From: Omnitrophica bacterium RIFCSPLOWO2_01_FULL_45_10b | GTDB taxonomy: Bacteria; Omnitrophota; Omnitrophia; Omnitrophales; Danuiimicrobiaceae | Assembly: GCA_001804205.1 (NCBI GenBank) | Contig: MHFM01000021.1 | Location: forward strand, 19,110 to 32,975 | Length of the DNA stretch: 13,866 bases | Reading direction: 5' to 3' | In this document: piece after piece, positions 1 to 6,716 of the stretch | Layout of the letters: every line of letters begins with the position of its first letter | Numbering within the stretch: position 1 is the stretch's first letter | Notes under the pieces: generated by a model | Databases searched by the model: none | Seen by the model: only the letters and a program-made list of their open reading frames with translations | Told to the model about the DNA's origin: nothing | Program-made: the position numbers and the translations under genes

Positions 1-299
1 CCTTTGGACTTTTCTGCCGGCGCTTTTTGAGCACCGGACTTTTGAGCAGGCGCGGTAGTCGACGGGGCTGAAGCTCCTGGTGCGGTTTGTCCGTCAGTCT
101 TTGCTTCAGCGCCTTCTTTGACGGCTTTAACCTTCTTTACTTTGAGCTTAATCAACTTCACTTTTGGAAGTTTAAAAGCTGATGTCCGCCCCTCCAAGGT
201 ATCGGTATCTTGAAGCTGGCGAATTCGTTCATATCGCTTAAGCACATTCCGATGGCGTGCACCTACCGAATCGGTTTTTAGACTCGAATGCTGTGTCAT
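1..299 (-). CDS. PVC-type small basic protein, C-terminus cut by window edge
   Basis: I translated this from ATG at 299-297; 99 codons are visible and the frame is still open at base 1. The N-terminal half reads MTQHSSLK, then GARHRNVLKRYER, then LEGRTSAFKLPKV. That layout (SLK, ARHRNVLxRxER, GLPK-like block) matches the small basic protein family of Planctomycetes, Verrucomicrobia, Chlamydiae and Omnitrophota, which has no established function; I recall it as TIGR04137. After about residue 50 comes a Lys/Val stretch (KVKLIKLKVKKVKAV), then an Ala/Pro/Lys/Gln-rich low-complexity tail (APAQKSGAQKAPAEKSK). The tail makes it longer than the usual family member of roughly 50-70 residues. AAGGAG lies 4 nt before the ATG, which supports the start. 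The high charge suggests binding to nucleic acid or ribosomes, but that is inference. Family assignment is from recognition of the motif, not a search. Confidence 0.75.
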   Translation of the reverse strand, partial: MTQHSSLKTDSVGARHRNVLKRYERIRQLQDTDTLEGRTSAFKLPKVKLIKLKVKKVKAVKEGAEAKTDGQTAPGASAPSTTAPAQKSGAQKAPAEKSK

Positions 300-302
300 T
301 TA

Positions 303-320
303 ACTCCTTGAATAAGGAGA
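303..320 (-). promoter_or_regulatory. Shine-Dalgarno within a perfect 6-bp inverted repeat
   Basis: On the minus strand the leader of the small basic protein reads CTCCTT-ATTC-AAGGAG-TTAA-ATG. The second arm, AAGGAG (309-304), is the Shine-Dalgarno. The first arm (319-314) is its exact complement, with a 4-nt loop. In a transcript starting upstream, the ribosome site could fold into a hairpin. A transcript starting from the -10-like box at 327-322 would begin near 315, lose most of the first arm and leave the site free. The pairing is seen directly; regulation is inference. Confidence 0.5.
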
Positions 321-321
321 T

Positions 322-327
322 AGTATA
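322..327 (-). promoter_or_regulatory. Possible -10 element (TATACT) of the small basic protein gene
   Basis: TATACT reads 327 to 322 on the minus strand, 5/6 to the sigma70 -10 consensus and 22 bp before the ATG. The hexamer 17 bp upstream (TAGCAA, 350-345) is a poor -35, so this is a weak or activator-dependent promoter at best. The box lies within the palindrome AGTATACT. The surrounding leader is AT-rich. Confidence 0.35.
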
Positions 328-380
328 CTGAATTTAAATGCGATTTGCTACGAAAAATTCAGGCGAAAATAAGGGGGGAA

Positions 381-392
381 ATCCGATCGGAT
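381..392. repeat. 12-bp palindrome ATCCGATCGGAT downstream of the SPOR gene
   Basis: This perfect dyad lies 8 bp after the stop of the SPOR gene and is followed on the minus strand by TTTCCCCCCTTATTTTC. As RNA it could form only a 4-bp stem with a GATC loop, and the T-rich part downstream is interrupted by a C run, so it is a poor intrinsic terminator. It could be an operator or chance. The gap between the two genes (300-399) holds nothing else recognisable apart from the -10 box and hairpin listed separately. Confidence 0.3.
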
Positions 393-399
393 AAGAAAA

Positions 400-1068
400 C
401 TAGCGGACAACCGGGCGAATGAAAGCGTCAGGGTAACGTCCAGTTTCCCTGAATTGTTTCAACAAAACCTTAGCTTTTGAATGGGTTTGCGCAAAATTAG
501 CGCAAACTTGAAAATAATTTCCGCTTGCAATCACAAATCCATCATGACCCTTTGATTTTAGACTTGTCACTTCACGCTCCGCCATTTTTGAATTTTTGTA
601 CGTCACGAGTTGAATGGTATATTTTCCTTGGTTGCTTGATTCCGTAGATCCAGCACCTTCGATTGCGGAAGTTGTTTGAGAAGAATTGATGGCGGAGCTT
701 TCATCCGCCTTTGCAGCCTCTGATGTTGTTGCTTCCGTTGTCGAAGTTTCGACTGCTTGATCTTTTACAAGCAAAACTGTACCTTGCGCGGGATCTGCCG
801 AGTGTCCCTCCTTAACTCCTGTGGGAGGTAGCACTTCCGAATGCGTAGGAAATAATGATGCCAAACGCTTTTCCATTGCCCTTTTGCCGCGCTCAACACC
901 GAATGAGAAAGTCAATGCGAACAAAACGACAAATCCAATCGCTGCAATAACAAATTTATCAAGGGTTAAGGTCAATCGATGGCGGGTCAAAAAAGAATTC
1001 TGCAACGCGGAAGCGTTTTTATTCAAATCATTGATATTTTCTTCGCGAAATAATTCGCCTTGTACCAT
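400..1068 (-). CDS. Single-pass membrane protein with C-terminal SPOR domain
   Basis: This 222-residue protein has a cytoplasmic N-terminus (1-37), one hydrophobic span (about 38-57, FVIAAIGFVVLFALTFSFGV), and a Ser/Thr/Ala/Glu-rich linker (about 80-147). The C-terminal domain (about 148-221) starts GKYTIQLVTYKNSKMAERE, contains GNYFQVCANF and ends at a Pro-Asp-Ala-Phe-Ile-Arg motif. That is the SPOR fold pattern (YxIQLVxYxxxxxAE). SPOR domains bind peptidoglycan stripped of stem peptides at division sites, so a septal role facing the periplasm, similar in layout to FtsN or DedD, is likely. Which SPOR protein it corresponds to cannot be told. AGAGGT lies 6 nt before the ATG and supports the start. 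It follows lepB by 65 nt, the largest gap since batD, so it may share the upstream operon transcript or have its own promoter. I could not find a convincing one. Confidence 0.85.
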   Translation of the reverse strand: MVQGELFREENINDLNKNASALQNSFLTRHRLTLTLDKFVIAAIGFVVLFALTFSFGVERGKRAMEKRLASLFPTHSEVLPPTGVKEGHSADPAQGTVLLVKDQAVETSTTEATTSEAAKADESSAINSSQTTSAIEGAGSTESSNQGKYTIQLVTYKNSKMAEREVTSLKSKGHDGFVIASGNYFQVCANFAQTHSKAKVLLKQFRETGRYPDAFIRPVVR

Positions 1069-1133
1069 ATCGTACCTCTACTTTAATAGAGATACGGCAA
1101 AAGTCAAAAAAAATTTACTAAAAAATGCATTTT

Positions 1134-1778
1134 TTATGAAATAAAGCCCATTCGCTCAAGGGGCCACCAAAGGAGAAAGGCTCTTCCTATGAGATACTTT
1201 TCGGGAACAAAGCCCCAATTCCTACTATCGCTCGATTGGGCACTATTATCCCCTAAGACAAAAAACGCTCCTGGAGGAACCTTTATTTTCTGCCCTTCCT
1301 TGCCATAGGCCCATTCGCTTCTATTGTAATAATAATGACTTACAATCTGAGGTGGCCCATCAAGGCGTTTGCCGTTGATCCATACCGTTCCATCCCGGAT
1401 TTCCACTTCTTCACCCGGAAAAGCGATTAAGCGTTTAACAAAGTCTTTTTTAGGATCGAAGGGGTACTTAAAGACAATGATTTCACCGCGTTTTGGAGGC
1501 CGAAACCGATACGTAATCTTGTCCACGAAAATCCGGTCCTTTTCGATGAGGGTCGTTCGCATGGAGCCCGTTGGAATCTTGTAAGGCCCTACAACATAAG
1601 TCCTCACAACAATTGCGATCACCGCAGCGATGAGAAACGGCTCGCCCCATTCTTTCCACATCCGCCAAAGCCAGCTTCGCCCGTCACTACGAATCGCCTG
1701 CCATTCGGAATAAATTTTTTTTCGGGATAACACGAGTATCACGATTACCAACAAAGAACTCGCAAGCCACAAAGCCAT
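1134..1778 (-). CDS. lepB: Signal peptidase I
   Basis: This 214-residue type I leader peptidase removes signal peptides from secreted proteins at the outer face of the inner membrane. Two hydrophobic spans are visible (about 2-18 and 48-63). They are followed by the catalytic serine motif PTGSM (Ser72), the lysine motif KKDFVKRLIAFPGE (general base Lys115), and the GDNSAQSSDSRNWG box (176-189), so all signature boxes are present. The 214-residue length and the two N-terminal spans are compatible with the family. The ATG shares its A with the lepA stop codon (TAATG), so translation is probably coupled to lepA, as in many bacteria where lepA and lepB are adjacent. The stop codon lies inside the AT palindrome AAAAAATGCATTTTTT (1120-1135). 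Confidence 0.97.
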   Translation of the reverse strand: MALWLASSLLVIVILVLSRKKIYSEWQAIRSDGRSWLWRMWKEWGEPFLIAAVIAIVVRTYVVGPYKIPTGSMRTTLIEKDRIFVDKITYRFRPPKRGEIIVFKYPFDPKKDFVKRLIAFPGEEVEIRDGTVWINGKRLDGPPQIVSHYYYNRSEWAYGKEGQKIKVPPGAFFVLGDNSAQSSDSRNWGFVPEKYLIGRAFLLWWPLERMGFIS

Positions 1779-3559
1779 TAATCAACCTCCAAAATGGACA
1801 TAAATGCTTCTTGAGGCAAATCGATTTTCCCTATCTTTTTCATTCGCTTTTTACCTTCCTTTTGCTTTTCCCATAATTTTCGCTTTCGCGTAATATCGCC
1901 TCCATAACATTTTGCCGTCACGTTCTTGCTGAGCGGCCTAATCGAATCACGTGCGATAATTTTGGATCCGATCGCTGCCTGAATGACAACTTCAAAAAGT
2001 TGGCGTGGAATGACCTCTTTTAATTTCTCAACCAAACCGCGTCCCCGTGCATAAGCTTTTTCCTTAACGGTGATCGAAGAAAGCGCGTCCACCGGAGATC
2101 CATTGATGAGAATGTCCATCTTCACAAGTTCTGATGATTGAAAACCAATAAATTCATAATTCAGTGAGCCGTAGCCGCTGGTAATGGATTTTATCTTATC
2201 ATAAAAATCGAGCACAATCTCGGCAAATGGAATCTGATAAATGATCATGACACGAGCGGCATCGATGTACTCGGTGCTGACATAAATCCCGCGGCGATCC
2301 TGGCACAATTTCATAATTGCGCCAAGCGAATTAGCGGGAATTAAAACGCGAGCGTCAATATAAGGCTCTTCAAAGGTGCGAATATGTGTTGGAGGCGGCA
2401 GTTTCGTTGGATTGTCGAGAAGAAGCTCGGTATTATCTGTTTTAACAATCCGATAAACAACGTTAGGCGCCGTCACGATTAAGGACAAATCAAATTCCCT
2501 TTCCAAGCGCTCCTTAATGACATCCATGTGAAGCAAACCTAAAAATCCAGCGCGAAAGCCAAAACCGAGCGATGCTGAACTCTCTGCCTCATAAACAAAA
2601 GAGGCATCATTTAATTTGAGTTTGCCTAGAGCATCTCTCAAGGAAGTGAAATCCTTAGAATTAATCGGATAAAGTCCGCAAAAAACCATAGGTTTCACCG
2701 GTTCATAGCCTGGCAAAGGCTTTTCAGCAGGCGAATCCGCATGGGTCACTGTGTCTCCAATCTGAACATGAGAAACGTCTTTAATATTTGCCGCTAAGTA
2801 ACCAACCTCTCCTGCGCCGAGTTCCGATACCGGTTTTTCATGCGGTGTAAAAACGCCGAGCTCTTCCATTTCATAGACCTGACCCGTTTGCATCAATTTG
2901 ATTCTCTCGCCTTTACGAACAATTCCGGCCATGAAGCGAACATAGGTTACGACGCCCTTATAGGAGTCATATCGAGAATCAAAGATAAGTGCTTGTAAGG
3001 CGCCTTGCAAATTTCCTTTAGGCGGTGGGATCCGTTCAATGATGGCATCGAGTATCTGTGTGATCCCTTCGCCTCGCTTTGCGCTTGCGGTCAAAATATC
3101 AGTTTCTTTGATCTGAAGCATGTGAGCTATCTCGCGCCGCACGCGCGGAATATCGGCATTCGGTAAATCAATTTTTGTGATAATGGGAACAATGGTAAGA
3201 TGCCGCTCTCGAGCGAGATATAAATTGGTAACCGTCTGAGCCTCCACGCCCTGTGCGGCATCCACCAAAAGCAAAACGCCTTCGCAGGCCGCCAGGCTTT
3301 TTGAAACCTCGTAGGTGAAATCGACGTGCCCAGGGGTGTCAATCAAGTTCAAGAAATGATTTTGATAAGTAATTCGGACAGCGCGCGCTTTAATGGTAAT
3401 CCCGCGTTCGCGCTCGAGTTCCATATCGTCCAAAAATTGATCGTGAAATTCGCGCTGCGAAATCGCGTGCGTCTCTAAAAGAAAGCGGTCTGCTAACGTT
3501 GATTTCCCATGATCGATATGGGCGATGATTGAGAAATTACGAATAAATTTTAAATCCAT
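1778..3559 (-). CDS. lepA: Translation elongation factor 4 (LepA) GTPase
   Basis: This 593-residue ribosome-associated translational GTPase, also called EF4, is close to the E. coli length of about 599. G motifs in order: AHIDHGKST (13-21, P-loop), ERGITIKA (51-58, switch I), DTPGHVDF (74-81), TKID (128-131, where NKID is usual), and SAK (159-161). The LepA-specific C-terminus is clear: IPRQLFEVVIQAAIG, AKCYGGDITRKRKLWEKQ, EGKKRMKKIG and PQEAFMSIL. The start at MDLKFIRNFSIIAHIDHGK fits the family N-terminus. No Shine-Dalgarno precedes the ATG, which lies 8 nt after the rpe stop, so initiation probably depends on ribosomes arriving from rpe. LepA is proposed to act in back-translocation, initiation or ribosome assembly. 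Its one-base overlap with lepB keeps the classic lepA-lepB pairing. Confidence 0.98.
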   Translation of the reverse strand: MDLKFIRNFSIIAHIDHGKSTLADRFLLETHAISQREFHDQFLDDMELERERGITIKARAVRITYQNHFLNLIDTPGHVDFTYEVSKSLAACEGVLLLVDAAQGVEAQTVTNLYLARERHLTIVPIITKIDLPNADIPRVRREIAHMLQIKETDILTASAKRGEGITQILDAIIERIPPPKGNLQGALQALIFDSRYDSYKGVVTYVRFMAGIVRKGERIKLMQTGQVYEMEELGVFTPHEKPVSELGAGEVGYLAANIKDVSHVQIGDTVTHADSPAEKPLPGYEPVKPMVFCGLYPINSKDFTSLRDALGKLKLNDASFVYEAESSASLGFGFRAGFLGLLHMDVIKERLEREFDLSLIVTAPNVVYRIVKTDNTELLLDNPTKLPPPTHIRTFEEPYIDARVLIPANSLGAIMKLCQDRRGIYVSTEYIDAARVMIIYQIPFAEIVLDFYDKIKSITSGYGSLNYEFIGFQSSELVKMDILINGSPVDALSSITVKEKAYARGRGLVEKLKEVIPRQLFEVVIQAAIGSKIIARDSIRPLSKNVTAKCYGGDITRKRKLWEKQKEGKKRMKKIGKIDLPQEAFMSILEVD

Positions 3560-3567
3560 GAAGTTTT

Positions 3568-4218
3568 TTAAGAAACCGCGCGGCGGAGTTTCTCGATCAT
3601 ATTTTTCCGGTTGGATTCTTTAAAAATAGACGAGCCAGCCACAAAAATATCGGCTCCTTCTCGGGCGGCTTGTGAAGCTGTTTCCAAATTAATGCCGCCG
3701 TCTACTGAAATCAAACCGGAAAATTGGGGTCTCAAGGCGCGAACTTTCTCAAGCATATCAGGCATGAATTCCTGCCCTCCAAATCCTGGCTCTACTGTCA
3801 TGACCAAAACCAAATCAACCAACTTAAGATAAGGCTCAATCGCCTTTACATTTGTTTTTGGGCGAAGTGAGATGCCGACTTTTGCGCCTAAATTTCGAAT
3901 TTGATCGAGTGTTGCTTGAACATCTTTACACGCTTCCACATGAACCGTAATCCAATCGGAACCGGCGCTGCGGAAATCCTTTAAATACTGGATCGGCTCT
4001 TCGATCATGAGATGAACGTCCAAAGGAAGTTTTGTCGTTTTTCGAATCCAGCGAATCACCGGCGGCCCAATGGTTAAATTAGGCACAAAATGTCCATCCA
4101 TTACATCGACATGGATAGAATCACAACCTGCGTCACTGACCTCGCGTATTTCTTCGCCAAGGCGGCTAAAATCAGCGGATAAAATGCTGGGCGCAACCCA
4201 CTTTTTCTTTTGATTCAT
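3568..4218 (-). CDS. rpe: Ribulose-phosphate 3-epimerase
   Basis: This TIM-barrel enzyme interconverts D-ribulose 5-phosphate and D-xylulose 5-phosphate in the pentose phosphate pathway. Numbering from the chosen ATG (216 residues), motifs are APSILSADF (9-17), HVDVMDGHFVPN (36-47, metal ligands His36 and Asp38), DVHLMI (67-72, His69), VEPGFGGQ (142-149), VDGGIN (172-177, Asp173) and AGSSIF (194-199). All expected catalytic and metal-binding residues are present. A longer frame begins at a GTG at 4230, but I chose ATG at 4218. It gives the usual short N-terminus before APSILSADF, and its ATGA overlaps the stop of the M16 peptidase by 4 nt, like other junctions in this operon. No strong Shine-Dalgarno is seen, so coupling is likely. 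The next gene, lepA, follows after 8 nt. Confidence 0.97.
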   Translation of the reverse strand: MNQKKKWVAPSILSADFSRLGEEIREVSDAGCDSIHVDVMDGHFVPNLTIGPPVIRWIRKTTKLPLDVHLMIEEPIQYLKDFRSAGSDWITVHVEACKDVQATLDQIRNLGAKVGISLRPKTNVKAIEPYLKLVDLVLVMTVEPGFGGQEFMPDMLEKVRALRPQFSGLISVDGGINLETASQAAREGADIFVAGSSIFKESNRKNMIEKLRRAVS

Positions 4219-5495
4219 GGGCAGATACACTCTGATTTAATTCGAATTTCTGATTGAGAATCAACAGGCCCAATTAAAGAAAGATGGATTCCGTCGGTTT
4301 TGAAAAATTTCTGTGACAGACTCTGAATATCCTTTTCGTTAACTCCTTCAACTTGACGGCGAATCTCAGCTATATCGGGCAAATCGCCTCCGTAAAGCAT
4401 GCGCTCGCCATACCAAAGCGCATGATCTAAAGTATCTTCAAGGCCTAACATCAATTGACCCAAAAAATAATCTTTAGCCCTCCTTAACTCGCTGACTGTT
4501 ACCGGCTTGCGTTTCAAGCGGCTCAATTCTTTCATAATGATGCGTGCGGCAAGCGGTGCCTTCTTAGGCTCAACACCGGCCGAAACACTAATAGCACCCG
4601 TATCATTTAAAAAGCTGAGGCCTGACTTAATCTCATAAGCAAGGCCGCGCTTTTCCCGCACTTCTTCAAAAAGGCGGCTGCTCATATTCCCGCCCAAAAT
4701 TATATTTAAAACACTCAGCGCATAGCGATCGGGGTGATTGCGCGAAAGTCCGTGAAAACCAATGACAAAATGAGTTTGTTCGGTTTTCTTATCCAAAAAA
4801 TGAATTCGCGATTCTTTTTTGTTCGATTTATTTGTCGCGGGTTTAAATTTAGAAATAGGTTTTTTCACGCGGCCGTTAAAGTAGCGTTCGGTCAAAGATT
4901 CAATTTCGCTATGACGGATGTCTCCGCAAACCGTTACCAAAATATTTTTCGGGTGGTAGTAGGCTTGAACATAACGATAAAGCTCACTTCGACTAAGATG
5001 CGACACGGTTTCGATTGTACCGGCAATTGGCCTTCCCACCGGTTGGTCCGGCCAAAGCAATTCGCTCATGATCTCATGCACATATTGAGACGGAAGATCA
5101 AGGTACATTTTAATTTCCTCTAAAATCACGGTTTTCTCTTTCCTGAATTCTTCCTCTTTCAACGTGGCATGATTGACCATGTCCTGAAGCACGTCGAAAG
5201 CGCGCTCCAAATGAGGCTTCGGAATTTTTACGAAATAACACGTGCTTTCCTCGCCCGTAAATGCATTGAGAACGCCGCCGACACCTTCCACCTCTTCTTT
5301 GATCTGTTTTGTGGAACGATTCTTTGTTCCTTTGAATAGCATATGTTCAACAAAATGAGAAATTCCGCCGAGCCGCTTAAGTTCATAGCGGCTTCCGACA
5401 CGAACCCAAATGGCAAGACCGACCGAATCTCGGCCCGTTAAACGACTGCTGACAACACGAAGGCCGTTATCAAAAGTTGACTGTTCGTACTTCAT
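4215..5495 (-). CDS. M16 family zinc metallopeptidase (processing-peptidase-like)
   Basis: From the chosen start this is a 426-residue M16 protein with both lobes. The inverted zinc motif HFVEH (47-51) is followed about 75 residues later by the third ligand glutamate in VILEEIKMY (Glu126 or Glu127). The C-terminal lobe carries the substrate-binding pair in REKRGLAY (Arg283, Tyr287). One chain with both features is the M16B layout of mitochondrial processing peptidase-like bacterial enzymes such as Bacillus MlpA/YmxG. No signal peptide is apparent, so it is probably cytoplasmic and degrades or trims peptides; the substrate is unknown. The frame extends to ATG at 5555, but that would overlap ruvX by 56 nt. 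ATG at 5495 gives MKYEQSTFDNGLRVV, a typical family start, 4 nt after the ruvX stop, with AAGGG 8 nt upstream. It ends in an ATGA overlap with rpe. Confidence 0.93.
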   Translation of the reverse strand: MKYEQSTFDNGLRVVSSRLTGRDSVGLAIWVRVGSRYELKRLGGISHFVEHMLFKGTKNRSTKQIKEEVEGVGGVLNAFTGEESTCYFVKIPKPHLERAFDVLQDMVNHATLKEEEFRKEKTVILEEIKMYLDLPSQYVHEIMSELLWPDQPVGRPIAGTIETVSHLSRSELYRYVQAYYHPKNILVTVCGDIRHSEIESLTERYFNGRVKKPISKFKPATNKSNKKESRIHFLDKKTEQTHFVIGFHGLSRNHPDRYALSVLNIILGGNMSSRLFEEVREKRGLAYEIKSGLSFLNDTGAISVSAGVEPKKAPLAARIIMKELSRLKRKPVTVSELRRAKDYFLGQLMLGLEDTLDHALWYGERMLYGGDLPDIAEIRRQVEGVNEKDIQSLSQKFFKTDGIHLSLIGPVDSQSEIRIKSECICP

Positions 5496-5499
5496 TTCC

Positions 5500-5919
5500 T
5501 CATCCCTTCTGTTTTGAAAAATCAAGATAACTCTGAAGCATAATTTCAGCGGCAATGGCGTCGCGTTTTTTCCTTCGCTTGGCGCGGCTTACATCTTGCG
5601 CAATAAGCGCCCGCTCAGCCTGAACGGTGGTTAAGCGTTCATCCCACATGACAATGGGGCTTTGAATATCCTGTCTTAACCGCTCGGCCAATGAAAGCAC
5701 TTTATCGGCCTGCGTTCCGTTTTCACCTTTCATTGTTTTCGGTAAACCGATCACAATTTTTTCGATATGGAACTCAGTGATCATCTTCTGCAGCTCACGG
5801 ATAAGCTCTTCATCGCTTTTGCGCTGCAAAAAACCGGCCGCATGAGCCATAAAATTAAGTTCGTCACTGTGCGCTAAACCGATCCGCTTTTCCCCAATGT
5901 CCAATCCCAAAATGCTCAT
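5500..5919 (-). CDS. ruvX: RuvX/YqgF family RNase H-fold nuclease (Holliday junction resolvase-like)
   Basis: This 139-residue protein has the YqgF signature. GLDIGEKRIGLA (5-16) carries the first catalytic Asp (Asp7), KIVIGLPKTMKGENG spans 54-68, WDERLTT spans 92-98, and RDAIAAEIMLQSYL (119-132) carries the last acidic residue (Asp120). Length and motif order are normal for the family. YqgF has been described as a putative Holliday junction resolvase, and in E. coli it is tied to 16S rRNA 5'-end maturation and antitermination; the sequence cannot tell which role applies. The ATG overlaps the trpA stop as ATGA. The stop is 4 nt before the M16 peptidase start. Confidence 0.95.
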   Translation of the reverse strand: MSILGLDIGEKRIGLAHSDELNFMAHAAGFLQRKSDEELIRELQKMITEFHIEKIVIGLPKTMKGENGTQADKVLSLAERLRQDIQSPIVMWDERLTTVQAERALIAQDVSRAKRRKKRDAIAAEIMLQSYLDFSKQKG

Positions 5920-6716
5920 TCTTTACGCTTCATGGCCGCCATCAAACTCGAAGCAAAAGAAACGGCGGAACGAACACCTTTTCGGCCTCCCTTAAGCCGC
6001 TCGACAATGGCGCTTCCGACAATAATGCCATCCGCAACCTTCGTAATCGCTCTGGCTTGTTTTGGACTTGAAACTCCAAATCCAACGAGGACGGGTTTTT
6101 TAGTCATTTTTTTCACAATCCTTAAATTCCGAATCAAATCCGGCGAGATTGAACTCCGTGCTCCTGTCACTCCTCTGAGCGACACATAGTAAACAAAACC
6201 GCTAGAGCGTTTCGCAATCTCTTTTGCGCGCGCATGATCTGTTGTCGGTGCGATTAAATAGACAAGCGAAAGATTAAAACGCTGAAACCACGACTCCCAC
6301 ATCTTGCCTTCATCCGGAGGCAGGTCCGGAACAATTAAGCCATCAAAGCCGGATTGATGAAGCTGGCGTATGGCCCGGCTCATCCCATAATGCATAATGG
6401 GATTTAGATAGGTAAACAACAGAATCGAAATTCGTAAACCTCGCTTCCGCAATTTTCGAACCAGCCGAAAAGCATCATTTAACCGCACATTCTTTTTGAT
6501 GGCTTGAGCGGAAGCAAACTGAATGGTTGGACCATCAGCAAGAGGGTCAGAAAACGGAAATCCTAATTCGATAATGTCGGCACCGGCATGTGCCAAAGCC
6601 AAAATAAGCGCCTCTGTGGTTGAAAGGTTGGGAAATCCTAACGTGAGATAAGCGCAGAATAGTTTTGCGCCTTTTCCCTTCGCCTCTTTTAGCCTTTGAA
6701 TCAGTTGATTATCCAT
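5916..6716 (-). CDS. trpA: Tryptophan synthase alpha subunit
   Basis: This 266-residue TIM-barrel subunit cleaves indole-3-glycerol phosphate to indole and glyceraldehyde 3-phosphate and channels indole to TrpB. The catalytic acids lie in IIELGFPFSDPLADGP: Glu50 and Asp61 correspond to Glu49 and Asp60 of the Salmonella enzyme. VPDLPPDE, the loop GVTGARSS, GFGVSSP and the phosphate site VGSAIV are present. The early loop reads LTLGFPN where LTLGDPG or TAGDP is common, so an Asp is replaced by Phe; the catalytic pair is intact, so I expect activity. The ATG directly follows the trpB stop (TAG-ATG, no spacer) without a Shine-Dalgarno of its own, which implies coupling and equal amounts of the two subunits. 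It ends in an ATGA overlap with ruvX. Confidence 0.97.
   Translation of the reverse strand: MDNQLIQRLKEAKGKGAKLFCAYLTLGFPNLSTTEALILALAHAGADIIELGFPFSDPLADGPTIQFASAQAIKKNVRLNDAFRLVRKLRKRGLRISILLFTYLNPIMHYGMSRAIRQLHQSGFDGLIVPDLPPDEGKMWESWFQRFNLSLVYLIAPTTDHARAKEIAKRSSGFVYYVSLRGVTGARSSISPDLIRNLRIVKKMTKKPVLVGFGVSSPKQARAITKVADGIIVGSAIVERLKGGRKGVRSAVSFASSLMAAMKRKE

Noticed and set aside
1080..1107. TTGACT (1107-1102) with TAAAGT 16 bp downstream as a promoter for the SPOR gene
   Set aside because: The predicted transcript start would fall after the Shine-Dalgarno of the gene, leaving no usable leader; the -10 match is only 4/6.
1120..1135. Palindrome AAAAAATGCATTTTTT followed by a T run on the minus strand, as a terminator after lepB
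   Set aside because: The stem is almost only A-T, has no room for a loop and overlaps the lepB stop codon, so it lacks the GC-rich stem of an intrinsic terminator.
821..1144. 107-codon open frame on the plus strand
   Set aside because: It lies opposite the SPOR gene, has no recognisable domain, and its composition follows the reverse complement of the real gene.
4734..5123. 129-codon open frame on the plus strand within the M16 peptidase
   Set aside because: It is antisense to the conserved peptidase core, with no domain features.
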